Of a DNA stretch of 64,000 nt, positions 33,841-42,021 are shown in pieces. The notes under the pieces were generated by a model that was given only the letters and a program-made list of their open reading frames with translations, searched no databases and was not told the DNA's origin. Position 1 is the stretch's first letter; the number at the start of each line of letters is the position of its first letter. Location of the stretch: NCBI RefSeq assembly GCF_014203605.1, contig NZ_JACHJJ010000020.1:1-64000 (forward strand). The letters run 5' to 3'. Made by a program: the position numbers and the translations under genes. The DNA comes from Thiemannella venezuelensis (GTDB lineage: Bacteria > Actinomycetota > Actinomycetes > Streptosporangiales > Streptosporangiaceae).

Positions 33841-35150
33841 CGCTCAGGGTGGTGGGGACGCCGACTCCGCAGCAGGAGGCGGCGGCCGTGGTGGCGGGCG
33901 TGCTGGCGGACCTGCCGCGCCATCGCGGCGTGGTGGTGGACTCCCCTCCGGGGGCGGGCAAGTCGACGCTGGTGGTGCGGGCGGCCGGGCACGTCGCGGA
34001 GACGGGCGAGCCGCTGATGATCGTCGCGCAGACCAACGAGCAGGTCGACGACCTGGTGGACCGGCTGGCGGCGGAGCATCCGGACCTGTCGATCGGCCGC
34101 CTGTCGGCGAGCGGGTACGTGACGCCGCAGCGGATTCTGGCGCACGGGAACGTCTCGGTGGCGGGCAAGCTGCCGGATCTGGGCGACCCGGCGGTGGTGG
34201 TCGCCACGGCGGACAAGTGGGCGTGGGTCGGGGACCGGAGCTGGCCGTGGGCGATCGTGGACGAGGCGTACCAGATGCGCTCGGACAAGTTGCTGCGGAT
34301 CGCGTCGCTGTTCGAGCGGGCGCTGTTCGTGGGCGATCCGGGGCAGTTGGACCCGTTCTCGATCGTGGACGGCGACCGGTGGGCGGGATTGTCGTGGGAT
34401 CCGGTGCAGAGCGCGGTCTCGGTGCTGCTGCGGCACAATCCGGATCTCCCGGTGCACCGGCTGCCGGTCTCGTGGCGGTTGCCCGCCTCGGCGGCGCCGG
34501 TGGTGTCGGAGGCGTTCTACCCGTTCACGGGGTTCCGGTCGGGGACGGGGCACGCGGACCGGTCGCTGGAGCTGACGGTGGACGGCATGCGTACCTCCTA
34601 CGACCGGGCGCTGGAGGAGGCGGCGGCGTCGGGGTGGGCGCTGTACGAGCTGCCGAGCCGGCACACGGTGCGGACCGACGCCGAGGCGGTGCGGGCGGTC
34701 GCGCTGCTGGCGGTGCGGCTGCTGCAGCGGGCGCCGGTGGCGCACTCGGAGCGGGGCAGCCATCCGGTGACCGCGGACCGGATCGCGATCGGCGCGGCGC
34801 ACCGCGACCAGGTGGCGGCGATCCGGGCGGCGGGGGTGCCGGAGGAGATCACGGTGGACACGGCCAACCGGCTCCAGGGCCGGGAGTACGACGTGACGAT
34901 CGTGCTGCACCCGCTCTCGGGGCGGCGGGACGCGACGGCGTTCCATCTGGAGTCGGGGCGGTTGTGCGTGCTGGCGTCGCGGCACCGGCACGCGTGCATC
35001 GTGGTGGCGCGGGCGGGCATTCCCGAGCTGCTGGACGCGCATCCGTCGGCGGAGCCGGTGCAGCTGGGGGTGCCGGTGAAGTTCCCGGACGGCTGGGAGG
35101 CGAACCAGGCGGTCCTGGCCCATCTGTCGAAGCACCGCGTGGCGCCCTGA
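33837..35150 (+). CDS. SF1 (UvrD/Upf1-like) helicase/ATPase
   Basis: 437 aa from GTG 33837, which overlaps the previous stop (GTGA). Walker A DSPPGAGKSTLVV is near the N terminus. Motif Ia is IVAQTNEQVDDLV, Walker B WAIVDEAYQM, motif III LFVGDPGQLDPFS, motif IV/V VDTANRLQGREYDVTIV and motif VI VLASRHRHACIVV. The motif order and GDPGQL type are superfamily 1. Likely partner of the Cas4/RecB-like nuclease, like AddAB or Dna2-type systems split into separate subunits. Confidence 0.85.
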   Translation: MTLRVVGTPTPQQEAAAVVAGVLADLPRHRGVVVDSPPGAGKSTLVVRAAGHVAETGEPLMIVAQTNEQVDDLVDRLAAEHPDLSIGRLSASGYVTPQRILAHGNVSVAGKLPDLGDPAVVVATADKWAWVGDRSWPWAIVDEAYQMRSDKLLRIASLFERALFVGDPGQLDPFSIVDGDRWAGLSWDPVQSAVSVLLRHNPDLPVHRLPVSWRLPASAAPVVSEAFYPFTGFRSGTGHADRSLELTVDGMRTSYDRALEEAAASGWALYELPSRHTVRTDAEAVRAVALLAVRLLQRAPVAHSERGSHPVTADRIAIGAAHRDQVAAIRAAGVPEEITVDTANRLQGREYDVTIVLHPLSGRRDATAFHLESGRLCVLASRHRHACIVVARAGIPELLDAHPSAEPVQLGVPVKFPDGWEANQAVLAHLSKHRVAP

Positions 35151-35235
35151 GCCGGGGCCGTACGGCGGCGGCCCGGGGCGTCACGCGTTCCCGCCGTGTC
35201 CGGTCCGGTGGCCTCCCCGGCTCGGCGCGGACCGG

Positions 35236-36171
35236 TCAGTGGACGTGGTCGGGGGCCGGCGCCCCCGCGGTCGCGCGGAGCCGGTCGATGCGCTCGCGGC
35301 TCTCGTCGTCGGCGGGCGTGTAGACCACCATGCGGGTCTCCGGCGGTGAGGCCAGGGTCATGCTCGTCGAGACGGTGTGGATCAGCCCGACGGCGCGGTG
35401 CAGGAAGGTCTTCGCCCGGTTGCCGGGCCTGGCCACGTCGTGGGTGGCCCACATGCGGGCGAACTCGGGGCTGGCGGCCGAGAGGCGCCGGACGAAACCG
35501 GTCCAGGCGGGTTCGCCGAGGTGCCGGGCGAACCCGGCGCGCAGCGTTGCCACCATCTGCGGCAGTTCCTCCTCCCGGTTGACCACCGGGTTGCAGCAGT
35601 CGCGGCCGGCGAAGAGCTGCCAGAGCGCGTTGCGGGTGGCGGGCGGCTGCCCCGTCACCCGGGGGAACATCCACTCGAAGGTGTCGTTCCACGCCAGCAG
35701 GTCGTAGCGGGCGTTGTAGACGGCGGCCGGGATCGGGTCGAGCTGGTCGAGGATGAGCTGCGTCTCGGGTTCCAGGCCCCGGGAGGTCTCGGCGTCGGCC
35801 ACCTCGGGCACGTCGGCGAGCCGGTAGAGGTGCTCGTGCTCGACATGGTCGAGGCCGAGGGTGCGGGAGATCGCGTCGAGCACCTGCACGCTGACGTTGA
35901 TCGGCCGTCCCTGCTCCAGCCAGGTGTACCAGGTGACGCCCACCCCGGCGAGCTGGGCGACCTCCTCGCGGCGCAGGCCGGGGGTGCGGCGGCGCAGGCC
36001 CGGGGCCAGGCCGACGTCGGCCGGGCCGATGCGTTCGCGTCGGCTGCGCAGGAAGGCGGCGAGTTCGGTACGGCGTGCGCGCGGCCGGTCCACCGCGCCG
36101 GGGGCGTCCGGGCGGACTCCGGGCCGGGGGCCGGACGGGGGCAGCGGGGGCCGGAGGCCGGACGGGGGCAT
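35236..36171 (-). CDS. XRE-family regulator with MmyB-like ligand-binding domain
   Basis: 311 aa from ATG 36171 (GGAAAGGTG just upstream). After a Pro-rich tail, the HTH lies at about 35-100 (RRTPGLRREEVAQLAGVGVTWYTWLEQGRPINVSVQVLDAISRTL). The C domain has DQLDPIPAAVYNARYDLLAWNDTFEWMFP and REEELPQMVATLRAGFARHLGEPAWTGFVRRLSAASPEFARMWATHDV, the MmyB-type PAS-like domain common in actinobacteria. It is divergent from an MFS exporter 107 bp away, which it probably regulates. Confidence 0.88.
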   Translation of the reverse strand: MPPSGLRPPLPPSGPRPGVRPDAPGAVDRPRARRTELAAFLRSRRERIGPADVGLAPGLRRRTPGLRREEVAQLAGVGVTWYTWLEQGRPINVSVQVLDAISRTLGLDHVEHEHLYRLADVPEVADAETSRGLEPETQLILDQLDPIPAAVYNARYDLLAWNDTFEWMFPRVTGQPPATRNALWQLFAGRDCCNPVVNREEELPQMVATLRAGFARHLGEPAWTGFVRRLSAASPEFARMWATHDVARPGNRAKTFLHRAVGLIHTVSTSMTLASPPETRMVVYTPADDESRERIDRLRATAGAPAPDHVH

Positions 36172-36278
36172 GGTCACCTTTCCATGCTGGCCGATGCGTG
36201 GGCCGCCTGCCAGGTGCTGCCGGTACCAGGATCGGCAGGCTCTCACCACCCGTATCCGCGCGGCCGCAGTATCGCCGT

Positions 36279-37655
36279 ATGACTGCGATCTCCACCCCTG
36301 CCGGGGCTTCCCCGGCGCTGCGCACGCCGTGGTTGCTGACGATCCTGCTCGCGGGGCAGTTCATGGCGATTCTCGACGTCTCTATCGTCAACGTCGCCTC
36401 CCCGGTGATCCGTTCCGATCTCGGCGCGTCCGGGTCCGGGCTCCAGATGATCGTCTCCGGGTACACCGTGGCCTACGCCATGCTGCTGGTCACCGGTGCC
36501 CGGCTCGGCGGCCGGTACGGCGGGCGGCGGCTGTTCCTGTCCGGTCTGGCGGTCTTCACCGCCGCATCGCTGGCCTGCGGCCTGGCCGCCTCGGCCGGGC
36601 AGCTGGTCGTCTTCCGGCTGGTGCAGGGGGTGGGGGCGGCGTTGATGGTGCCGCAGGTGCTGATCCTGATCCAGACGAACTTCGAGGGGGCGGCGCGGGC
36701 CCGGGCGCTCAGCCTCTACGCCGCGGTGATCTCGGGGGCCGCGATCGCCGGGCAGGTCCTGGGCGGGGTGCTGGTCTCGGCCGACCTGCTGGGCAGCGCG
36801 TGGCGGCCGGTGTTCCTGGTGAACGTGCCGATCGGGGCCGGGCTGCTGGCCGCCGGGGTCCGGCTGCTGCCCGCCGGAGGCCGCGGCGACCGCCGGCCGC
36901 TGGACCTTCCGGGCCTGGTGACGCTCTCGCTGGCGGTGAGCCTTCTGGTGGTGCCGCTGGTGCTGGGGCACGAGCAGGACTGGCCGCTGTGGGGGTGGGT
37001 GGCGATGGCCGCGAGCGCGGTGCTGGCGGGGGTGTTCGTGCTGGTGGAGCGGGGGGCCTCGGCGCCGCTGATGCCGGGGCGGGTGCTCGGCGCGCCGGGG
37101 GTGGCCCCGGCGGCGCTGGCGGTGTTCGGGGCGATGGCGACCTACGGCGGTTTCCTGTTCGCGGTCGCGCTGCACCTGCAGGGGCGGCTGGGCGCGAGCC
37201 CGGTGGAGGCGGGCCTGACGTTCCTGCCCTCCGGGGTGGCGTTCGCCGTGGTCAGTCTCAACTGGCGGCGGCTCCCCGAGCGGCTGCAGCACCGGATGAT
37301 CGTCGTGTCGTTCGGCGTGGCGGGGCTCGGTTACCTGTGCCTGGCTCCGGCGCTGGCCGGGGGCGGGCGGCCGCTGCTGGCGGTCGCGCTCGCCGTCACG
37401 GGTGCGGGACTGGCCGGGACGTTCAGCCCGGTGCTGGCCGTCGCGCTCACCCGGGTCGCGCCCGCCGACGCGCCGGATGCCGGCGGGTTGTTCGTGATGG
37501 TGATGCAGCTGGGCCAGGTGGTGGGTGTGGCGACGTTCGGGACGCTGTATCTGAGCCGGGGGTCGGTCGCGGCCACCGCGGTGGCGCTGGCGGTCACGGC
37601 GGTGGCGGCGGGCGTGTGCGCGCTGCCCCTGTTGCGGGTACGGCTCTCGCGCTGA
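36279..37655 (+). CDS. MFS transporter, DHA2-like drug exporter
   Basis: 458 aa, about 14 hydrophobic segments. Motifs: LDVSIVNVASPVI in TM1 (motif D1), the loop GARLGGRYGGRRLFLSG (motif A), RLVQGVGAALMVPQ (motif B) and an antiporter-like GAAIAGQVLGGVLV (motif C). The C half includes VAPADAPDAGGLFVMVMQLGQVVG, usual in this family. It probably exports drugs or metabolites by proton antiport. Start ATG 36279; divergent XRE regulator suggests ligand-controlled expression. Confidence 0.88.
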   Translation: MTAISTPAGASPALRTPWLLTILLAGQFMAILDVSIVNVASPVIRSDLGASGSGLQMIVSGYTVAYAMLLVTGARLGGRYGGRRLFLSGLAVFTAASLACGLAASAGQLVVFRLVQGVGAALMVPQVLILIQTNFEGAARARALSLYAAVISGAAIAGQVLGGVLVSADLLGSAWRPVFLVNVPIGAGLLAAGVRLLPAGGRGDRRPLDLPGLVTLSLAVSLLVVPLVLGHEQDWPLWGWVAMAASAVLAGVFVLVERGASAPLMPGRVLGAPGVAPAALAVFGAMATYGGFLFAVALHLQGRLGASPVEAGLTFLPSGVAFAVVSLNWRRLPERLQHRMIVVSFGVAGLGYLCLAPALAGGGRPLLAVALAVTGAGLAGTFSPVLAVALTRVAPADAPDAGGLFVMVMQLGQVVGVATFGTLYLSRGSVAATAVALAVTAVAAGVCALPLLRVRLSR

Positions 37656-37759
37656 GCCGTACCCGCATGTCCTTCGGGCCCGCCGAGGCCCGGTCCCGGC
37701 CGCGGCCGTGCCCCCTTCCCCTGGGGCGTGGCCGGGTCTGCCGGAGGCGGCCGGGCGGG

Positions 37760-38737
37760 TCAGACCGTGCGGCGCCAGACGTCGATGGCCAGCACCTGGC
37801 GCATGCCCACCGACAGGTACAGGTCCAGCGCGGGGGTGCTGTTGTTGGCGTCGACGTGCAGGTACGTGCCGGCCCGGCCGCGCCGGGCGTCGGCGGCGAA
37901 CGCCGTACGGAGCATGAACCGGCCCAGGCCCCGGCCGCGGAAGGCGGGCAGGACGGCGAGCTGGCGGACGTAGCCGCAGTTCTCGTCGCCGGCGAACATG
38001 TTGCTGCCGAGCAGCATGGCGGCGGGCTCGCCGTCGGCGCAGGCGACGACCAGCTGGGCCCAGTCGGTGCTGCTGGAGGCGTCGAGGTCGGAGAACCACT
38101 CGTCGAAGCCCTTGGGGGTGAACCCGAAGTGCTCGGCGAAACCGGCCTGCTGGACGGCGTGCCCCTGGCGGCGCACCTCCTCGGTGAGGCCGTTGCGGAG
38201 GGTGACGCCGGCGGGGGCGGTGGGGTCGGTGACCGGTGCCTCGTGGTCGACGAGGAGGCGGATGAAGCTGGTGGCGGGGGCGAAGCCGCGGGCGGCGGCG
38301 ACGGCGCGCTTGCCGCTGTCCTCCCGGTAGAGGCCGATGTCCAGGACGGCGTGGTCGTGGCCGAGGGCGGTGGTGATCTGGGCGGCGCGTTCGGTGACGG
38401 CGTCCCAGAGGCGGCCGGTGAGGGCCTGGGCGTCGGGGTGCACGACCACGTCGATGTCGACGTTGTCGCTGTCGCCCTTGCGGCGGGCCCATGCCCAGGC
38501 GACCAGTCGGCCGTCGGCGTCGTGGACGAGCCAGCCGTCCTCGCCGGCGTCGAAGGCGGGGTCGTTGAGCTCGTCGATGACGTCGTCCAGGGTCATGTCC
38601 GCCTTGCCGATCACCTGCGTGTCGCAGAGGGAGATCAGCTCGTGGATGGCCTTGGCGTCTTCCGCCGAGGGACGCCGGGTGGAGTACCCGGCGGCCGCTG
38701 CGGTGCTTACTGCGGTGTCGGCTGCGGTGCTGTTCAT
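37760..38737 (-). CDS. Tandem GNAT-family acetyltransferase (MshD-like)
   Basis: 325 aa with two GNAT halves, a layout like mycothiol synthase. The second half has the acetyl-CoA loop VRQLAVLPAFRGRGLGRFMLRTAFAADARRG (RxxGxG/A) and then the DANNSTPALDLYLSVGMRQ region. The first half is less conserved (LVAWAWARRKGDSDNVDIDVVVHPDAQALTG). Start ATG 38737. The substrate is unknown. A hairpin and a tandem repeat upstream separate it from the MFS gene. Confidence 0.82.
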   Translation of the reverse strand: MNSTAADTAVSTAAAAGYSTRRPSAEDAKAIHELISLCDTQVIGKADMTLDDVIDELNDPAFDAGEDGWLVHDADGRLVAWAWARRKGDSDNVDIDVVVHPDAQALTGRLWDAVTERAAQITTALGHDHAVLDIGLYREDSGKRAVAAARGFAPATSFIRLLVDHEAPVTDPTAPAGVTLRNGLTEEVRRQGHAVQQAGFAEHFGFTPKGFDEWFSDLDASSSTDWAQLVVACADGEPAAMLLGSNMFAGDENCGYVRQLAVLPAFRGRGLGRFMLRTAFAADARRGRAGTYLHVDANNSTPALDLYLSVGMRQVLAIDVWRRTV

Positions 38738-38757
38738 GGCTTCAGCGTGTCCTGGCC

Positions 38758-38820
38758 GACTTGGGACCGGCTGGGTCGCGACTTGGGGACCGGCTGGGTC
38801 GCGGCCTGGGGACCGGTTGC
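38758..38820. repeat. Tandem repeat, about 23 bp x 2.7
   Basis: Units of the type GACTTGGGGACCGGCTGG then GTCGC follow head to tail, with the first unit one base shorter and the last diverged. It lies between the GNAT start and the MFS stop. Confidence 0.7.
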
Positions 38821-38848
38821 GCGGGGCCCGCGGGGGCCCCGGCCCCGC
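38821..38848 (-). terminator. GC-rich hairpin downstream of the MFS gene
   Basis: GCGGGGCC (38821-38828) and GGCCCCGC (38841-38848) form an 8-bp stem. It is located after the stop of the leftward MFS gene and before the GNAT gene. Confidence 0.45.
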
Positions 38849-38924
38849 GGCCTCCGCCGTGCGCGGCCTGCGGCCTGGGGCCGGTCGCAGGCCGTTCCGG
38901 CGTGTGCCGGGGAGCGTGCGGCGG

Positions 38925-40571
38925 CTAGTCGAGGGCGGCCGGGACGGCGGGCGCGGCCTCGTTCCCCCGCCTGCTCCCCGGCTCGCCGGCCTCATCGGGG
39001 TCCTCGCCGGGGCCCTGGTCGCCTCCCCGGTCACCGGGCTGCTCGGGGCCGCCGCGCAGCGGGATCTCCTTGACGAAGGCGGCCAGCAGCGGGACGAGGA
39101 CGGCGAACGGGATGGCCCACCAGAAGATGCTGGAGATGGAGACGGCCAGCGATTCCAGGAAGCCGTGGATGGGGACGGGGAGATTCTTCAGGGCGCCGGG
39201 CTGGAACTGGCCGCCGCCGGAGGCGAGCTTCTCCCCTGTCGCGCCGAACTTCTCGGTCAGGCTGTCGGTGAACTGGTTGTTGAAGACGGCGCCGAACAAG
39301 GAGACGCCGAACGAGCCGCCGATGGAGCGGAAGAAGGTGGAGGAGCTGCTGGCGACGCCGAGGTCCTTCTGCTCCACGCTGTTCTGGGCGATCAGCATGG
39401 TGGTCTGCATGAGGAAGCCCATGCCGAAGCCGAGGACGGCGATGAACACGCCGGTCTGCCACAGGGGGGTGTCGATGTCCATCAGCGACAGCAGCCACAT
39501 GCCGACCGCCATGCCGATGCCGCCGATGATCGGATAGATCTTGTACTTGCCGGTCACGGTGATGGCGCGGCCGACGAAGAGGGAGACCACCATGGCGGCG
39601 GCCATCATCGGCAGCATGAGCAGGCCGGAGTTGGTGGCCGAGGCGCCCTGGACGAGCTGCTGGAAGAGCGGGAGGAAGTTGATCGCGCCGAACATGGCGA
39701 AGCCGAGCAGGAAGCCGATCAGTGAGATCAGCGCGAAGTTGCGGTTGCGGAACAGGCCGAGCGGCATGATCGGCTCTGCGGCGCGGCGCTCGACGGGGAC
39801 GAAGAGGGCGAGGGTGACCACGGCGAGGGCGGCCAGGCCGAGGATCTGCGGGGAGCCCCAGGTGTACTCGTTCCCGCCCCAGGTGGTGATGAGGACCAGG
39901 GCGGTGATGCCGACGGAGAGCAGGGCGGCGCCGAGCCAGTCGATGCGGTGCTCGGTGCGGAGCTTGGGCAGCTTCAGCTTGGCGGCGAGCAGTGCCAGGG
40001 CGAGGAAACCGACGGGCAGGTTCACGTAGAAGGCCCAGCGCCAGTCGAGGTGGTCGGTGATGAAGCCGCCGACGAGCGGGCCGGCGATCATCGCCAGCGA
40101 CATGACGCCGGCCATGATGCCCTGGTACTGGCCGCGTTCGCGGGGCGGGACCAGGTCGCCGATGATGGCCATGGCGTTGACCATGAGGCCGCCGGCGCCC
40201 AGTCCCTGGAGGGCGCGGAAGGCGATGAGCTGGGTCATGCCGCCGTCGGCGCCGCCGAGCAGGTCGGAGCCGGCCATGCCGCAGAGCGCTGAGCCGATCA
40301 TGAAGATGACGATGGAGACGAGGAAGATGGTCTTCCTGCCGTACAGGTCGCCGATCTTGCCCCAGATGGGGGTGGAGACGGTGGTGCCGAGCACGTAGGC
40401 GGTCACCACCCAGGAGAGGTGGGTGACGCCGTTGAGTTCGGCGACGATGCGGGGCATCGCGGTGCTGACGACCATGTTGTCGAGCATGGCCAGGACCATC
40501 GCGAGCATCAGGCCCGGTAGGACCACCATGACCTCGCGCCGCCGTACCGGCCTGGCTGCGGTCTCCGCCAC
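38925..40571 (-). CDS. MFS transporter, EmrB/QacA (DHA2) family
   Basis: 548 aa, 14 predicted helices. Motif D1 MLDNMVVSTAMPRIVAEL, motif A WGKIGDLYGRKTIFLVS, motif B RALQGLGAGGLMVNAMAIIGDLV and motif C IAGPLVGGFITDHLDWRWAFYVNLPVGF are all present. There is a periplasmic loop near FGATGEKLASGGG and an Asp/Glu/Pro-rich C tail. Proton-driven multidrug export is likely. Divergent from a TetR repressor, with two 18-bp operators between them, one over its -35. Confidence 0.93.
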   Translation of the reverse strand: MAETAARPVRRREVMVVLPGLMLAMVLAMLDNMVVSTAMPRIVAELNGVTHLSWVVTAYVLGTTVSTPIWGKIGDLYGRKTIFLVSIVIFMIGSALCGMAGSDLLGGADGGMTQLIAFRALQGLGAGGLMVNAMAIIGDLVPPRERGQYQGIMAGVMSLAMIAGPLVGGFITDHLDWRWAFYVNLPVGFLALALLAAKLKLPKLRTEHRIDWLGAALLSVGITALVLITTWGGNEYTWGSPQILGLAALAVVTLALFVPVERRAAEPIMPLGLFRNRNFALISLIGFLLGFAMFGAINFLPLFQQLVQGASATNSGLLMLPMMAAAMVVSLFVGRAITVTGKYKIYPIIGGIGMAVGMWLLSLMDIDTPLWQTGVFIAVLGFGMGFLMQTTMLIAQNSVEQKDLGVASSSSTFFRSIGGSFGVSLFGAVFNNQFTDSLTEKFGATGEKLASGGGQFQPGALKNLPVPIHGFLESLAVSISSIFWWAIPFAVLVPLLAAFVKEIPLRGGPEQPGDRGGDQGPGEDPDEAGEPGSRRGNEAAPAVPAALD

Positions 40572-40599
40572 TTCGGCTCCCCCATCAAGGATCTTGCTT

Positions 40600-40617
40600 A
40601 CTTGCCGACCGGCAAGT
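40600..40617. promoter_or_regulatory. TetR operator 1
   Basis: ACTTGCCG and CGGCAAGT form a perfect inverted repeat around AC. It overlaps the tetR -35 TTGCCG (40602), paired with TATGCT (40624) at 16 bp. Confidence 0.7.
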
Positions 40618-40646
40618 TTCGGATATGCTCGGAATGTAGGCGGCCT

Positions 40647-40664
40647 ACTTACCGGCCGTCAAGT
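40647..40664. promoter_or_regulatory. TetR operator 2, over the MFS promoter
   Basis: ACTTACCG-GC-CGTCAAGT, the same 18-bp box with one mismatched pair. On the minus strand it contains the MFS -35 TTGACG (40662-40657), with TACATT (40638-40633) 18 bp on. Confidence 0.65.
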
Positions 40665-40687
40665 CAGATTTCGCCGCGAAGGACACC

Positions 40688-41239
40688 ATGAGGGACCAAG
40701 CCGACACCCGCACCCGGATCCAGGAGGTCGCCCTGAAGCTCTTCGTCGAGCAGGGCTACGAGGCCACCTCGCTCCGCGAGATAGCCGAGGCGCTCGGCGT
40801 GACCAAGGCCGCCCTCTACTACCACTTCAAGACGAAGGACGACATCGTCACCAGCCTGGCGGAGAACCGGCTGCACGCGATCGAGGAGCTCGCCGCCTGG
40901 GCCGGCGGGCAGCCGCGCTCCGACGAGACCCGCCGCGAGCTGATCCGCCGCTACGCCGACGAGCTGTACCAGGAGCGCCACCACGAGATCATGCGGTTCT
41001 TCGAGCGCAACCAGACCGCGCTCAAGCACCACCCGGTGATGGAGAAGACCCGCGAGCGGATGCTCGACCTGATCACCTCCCTGATGGAGCCCGGCGACCC
41101 GCCCGCCACCCGGCTGAGGAACTCCATGGCCCTGTTCGCCATGCACGCGTCCTGGTTCCTGCTCAAGGACGACGCGCTGACCGACGACGAGCGCAAGGCC
41201 GCCGCCCTGGAGGTCGCACTGGAGCTCCTGCGCCGGTGA
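40688..41239 (+). CDS. TetR/AcrR family repressor of the MFS exporter
   Basis: 183 aa. HTH at about 25-50: EATSLREIAEALGVTKAALYYHFKTKDDIVTSL. The C domain would bind the exporter's substrate. The gene is divergent from the DHA2 exporter with two matching operators in the gap, the standard local-repressor layout. Start ATG 40688. The stop overlaps the next start (GTGA). Confidence 0.92.
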   Translation: MRDQADTRTRIQEVALKLFVEQGYEATSLREIAEALGVTKAALYYHFKTKDDIVTSLAENRLHAIEELAAWAGGQPRSDETRRELIRRYADELYQERHHEIMRFFERNQTALKHHPVMEKTRERMLDLITSLMEPGDPPATRLRNSMALFAMHASWFLLKDDALTDDERKAAALEVALELLRR

Positions 41240-41547
41240 GCGTGCTCATCGACCCGCCGAACTGGCCGGGCCCGCGCGGCCTGCTCTGGTCCCACCTGGT
41301 CAGCGACGTCTCGGTGGAGGAGCTGCACGCCTTCGCCGCGGCGCTGGGCGTGCCGGCCAGGGCCTTCGACCGGGACCACTACGACGTGCCCGAGAGCGTC
41401 TACGAGCGGGCGCTCGCCCTGGGCGCCGAGGCCGTGTCCTCGCGCGAACTGGTCGCCCGGCTCACCGCCGCAGGCTTACGCAGGCGTAAAACTCGCCCCC
41501 CAATCGTCGCATTTCCGAATACGGAGGGTTCCTCGGGGCAGTTCTAG
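41236..41547 (+). CDS. DUF4031 family small protein
   Basis: 103 aa from GTG 41236, overlapping the TetR stop by 4 bp. The N terminus VLIDPPNWPGPRGLLWSHLVSDVSVEELHAFAAALGVPARAFDRDHYDVPE is the DUF4031 pattern. Function unknown. The last 25 residues (RRKTRPPIVAFPNTEGSSGQF) are outside the usual domain. Coupled translation ties it to the tetR gene, although no functional link is known. Confidence 0.8.
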   Translation: MSVLIDPPNWPGPRGLLWSHLVSDVSVEELHAFAAALGVPARAFDRDHYDVPESVYERALALGAEAVSSRELVARLTAAGLRRRKTRPPIVAFPNTEGSSGQF

Positions 41548-41571
41548 GGGCCAGCCGTGAAGGAGGGGACT

Positions 41572-42021
41572 GTGGAGGCCACGATCGCGTTGCGCCTGCC
41601 GCGTGACGCCGCGAGTGTTCCGGTCATCAGGCAGATGCTGGACTCGTCACTGGACGCCCTGGGCGTGCAGCGGCAGATCCGCGAGGACATCCAGCTCATG
41701 CTCTCCGAGGCGTGTTCCAACGTGATCAAACACGCTGCCGCCAGCGACGACTACATGGTGCGCACCGAGCTCTGCCATGACCGCTGCATCATCAAGGTGG
41801 TGGACGCCGGACAGGGGTTCGACTTCACCGGCACCCACCAGGCCCCCCCGAGCGCCGAGTCCGGCCGGGGCCTGCAGATCATGGAAGCGCTGGCGGACAA
41901 GATCCGTTTCGACAGGCGGGAGGAGAAGGGCTCCATCGTCTGCCTGGAGAAGGAACTGCGCTTCGAGGCGGACGCGCCCGGGGAGTCACTGCTGCTCAAC
42001 GATGAGCTTGAGTTCCGTTAG
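41572..42021 (+). CDS. HATPase anti-sigma factor-like regulatory protein
   Basis: 149 aa from GTG 41572, chosen because AAGGAGGGG precedes it (GTG 41557 is an alternative). GHKL ATPase motifs: N box EACSNVIKHA, G1 VDAGQGFD and G2 GRGLQIM, as in RsbW/SpoIIAB-type anti-sigma kinases. No anti-anti-sigma or sigma gene is adjacent, so the partner is elsewhere, as is common in actinomycetes. The 3' end overlaps the convergent WS/DGAT gene by 36 bp. Confidence 0.88.
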   Translation: MEATIALRLPRDAASVPVIRQMLDSSLDALGVQRQIREDIQLMLSEACSNVIKHAAASDDYMVRTELCHDRCIIKVVDAGQGFDFTGTHQAPPSAESGRGLQIMEALADKIRFDRREEKGSIVCLEKELRFEADAPGESLLLNDELEFR

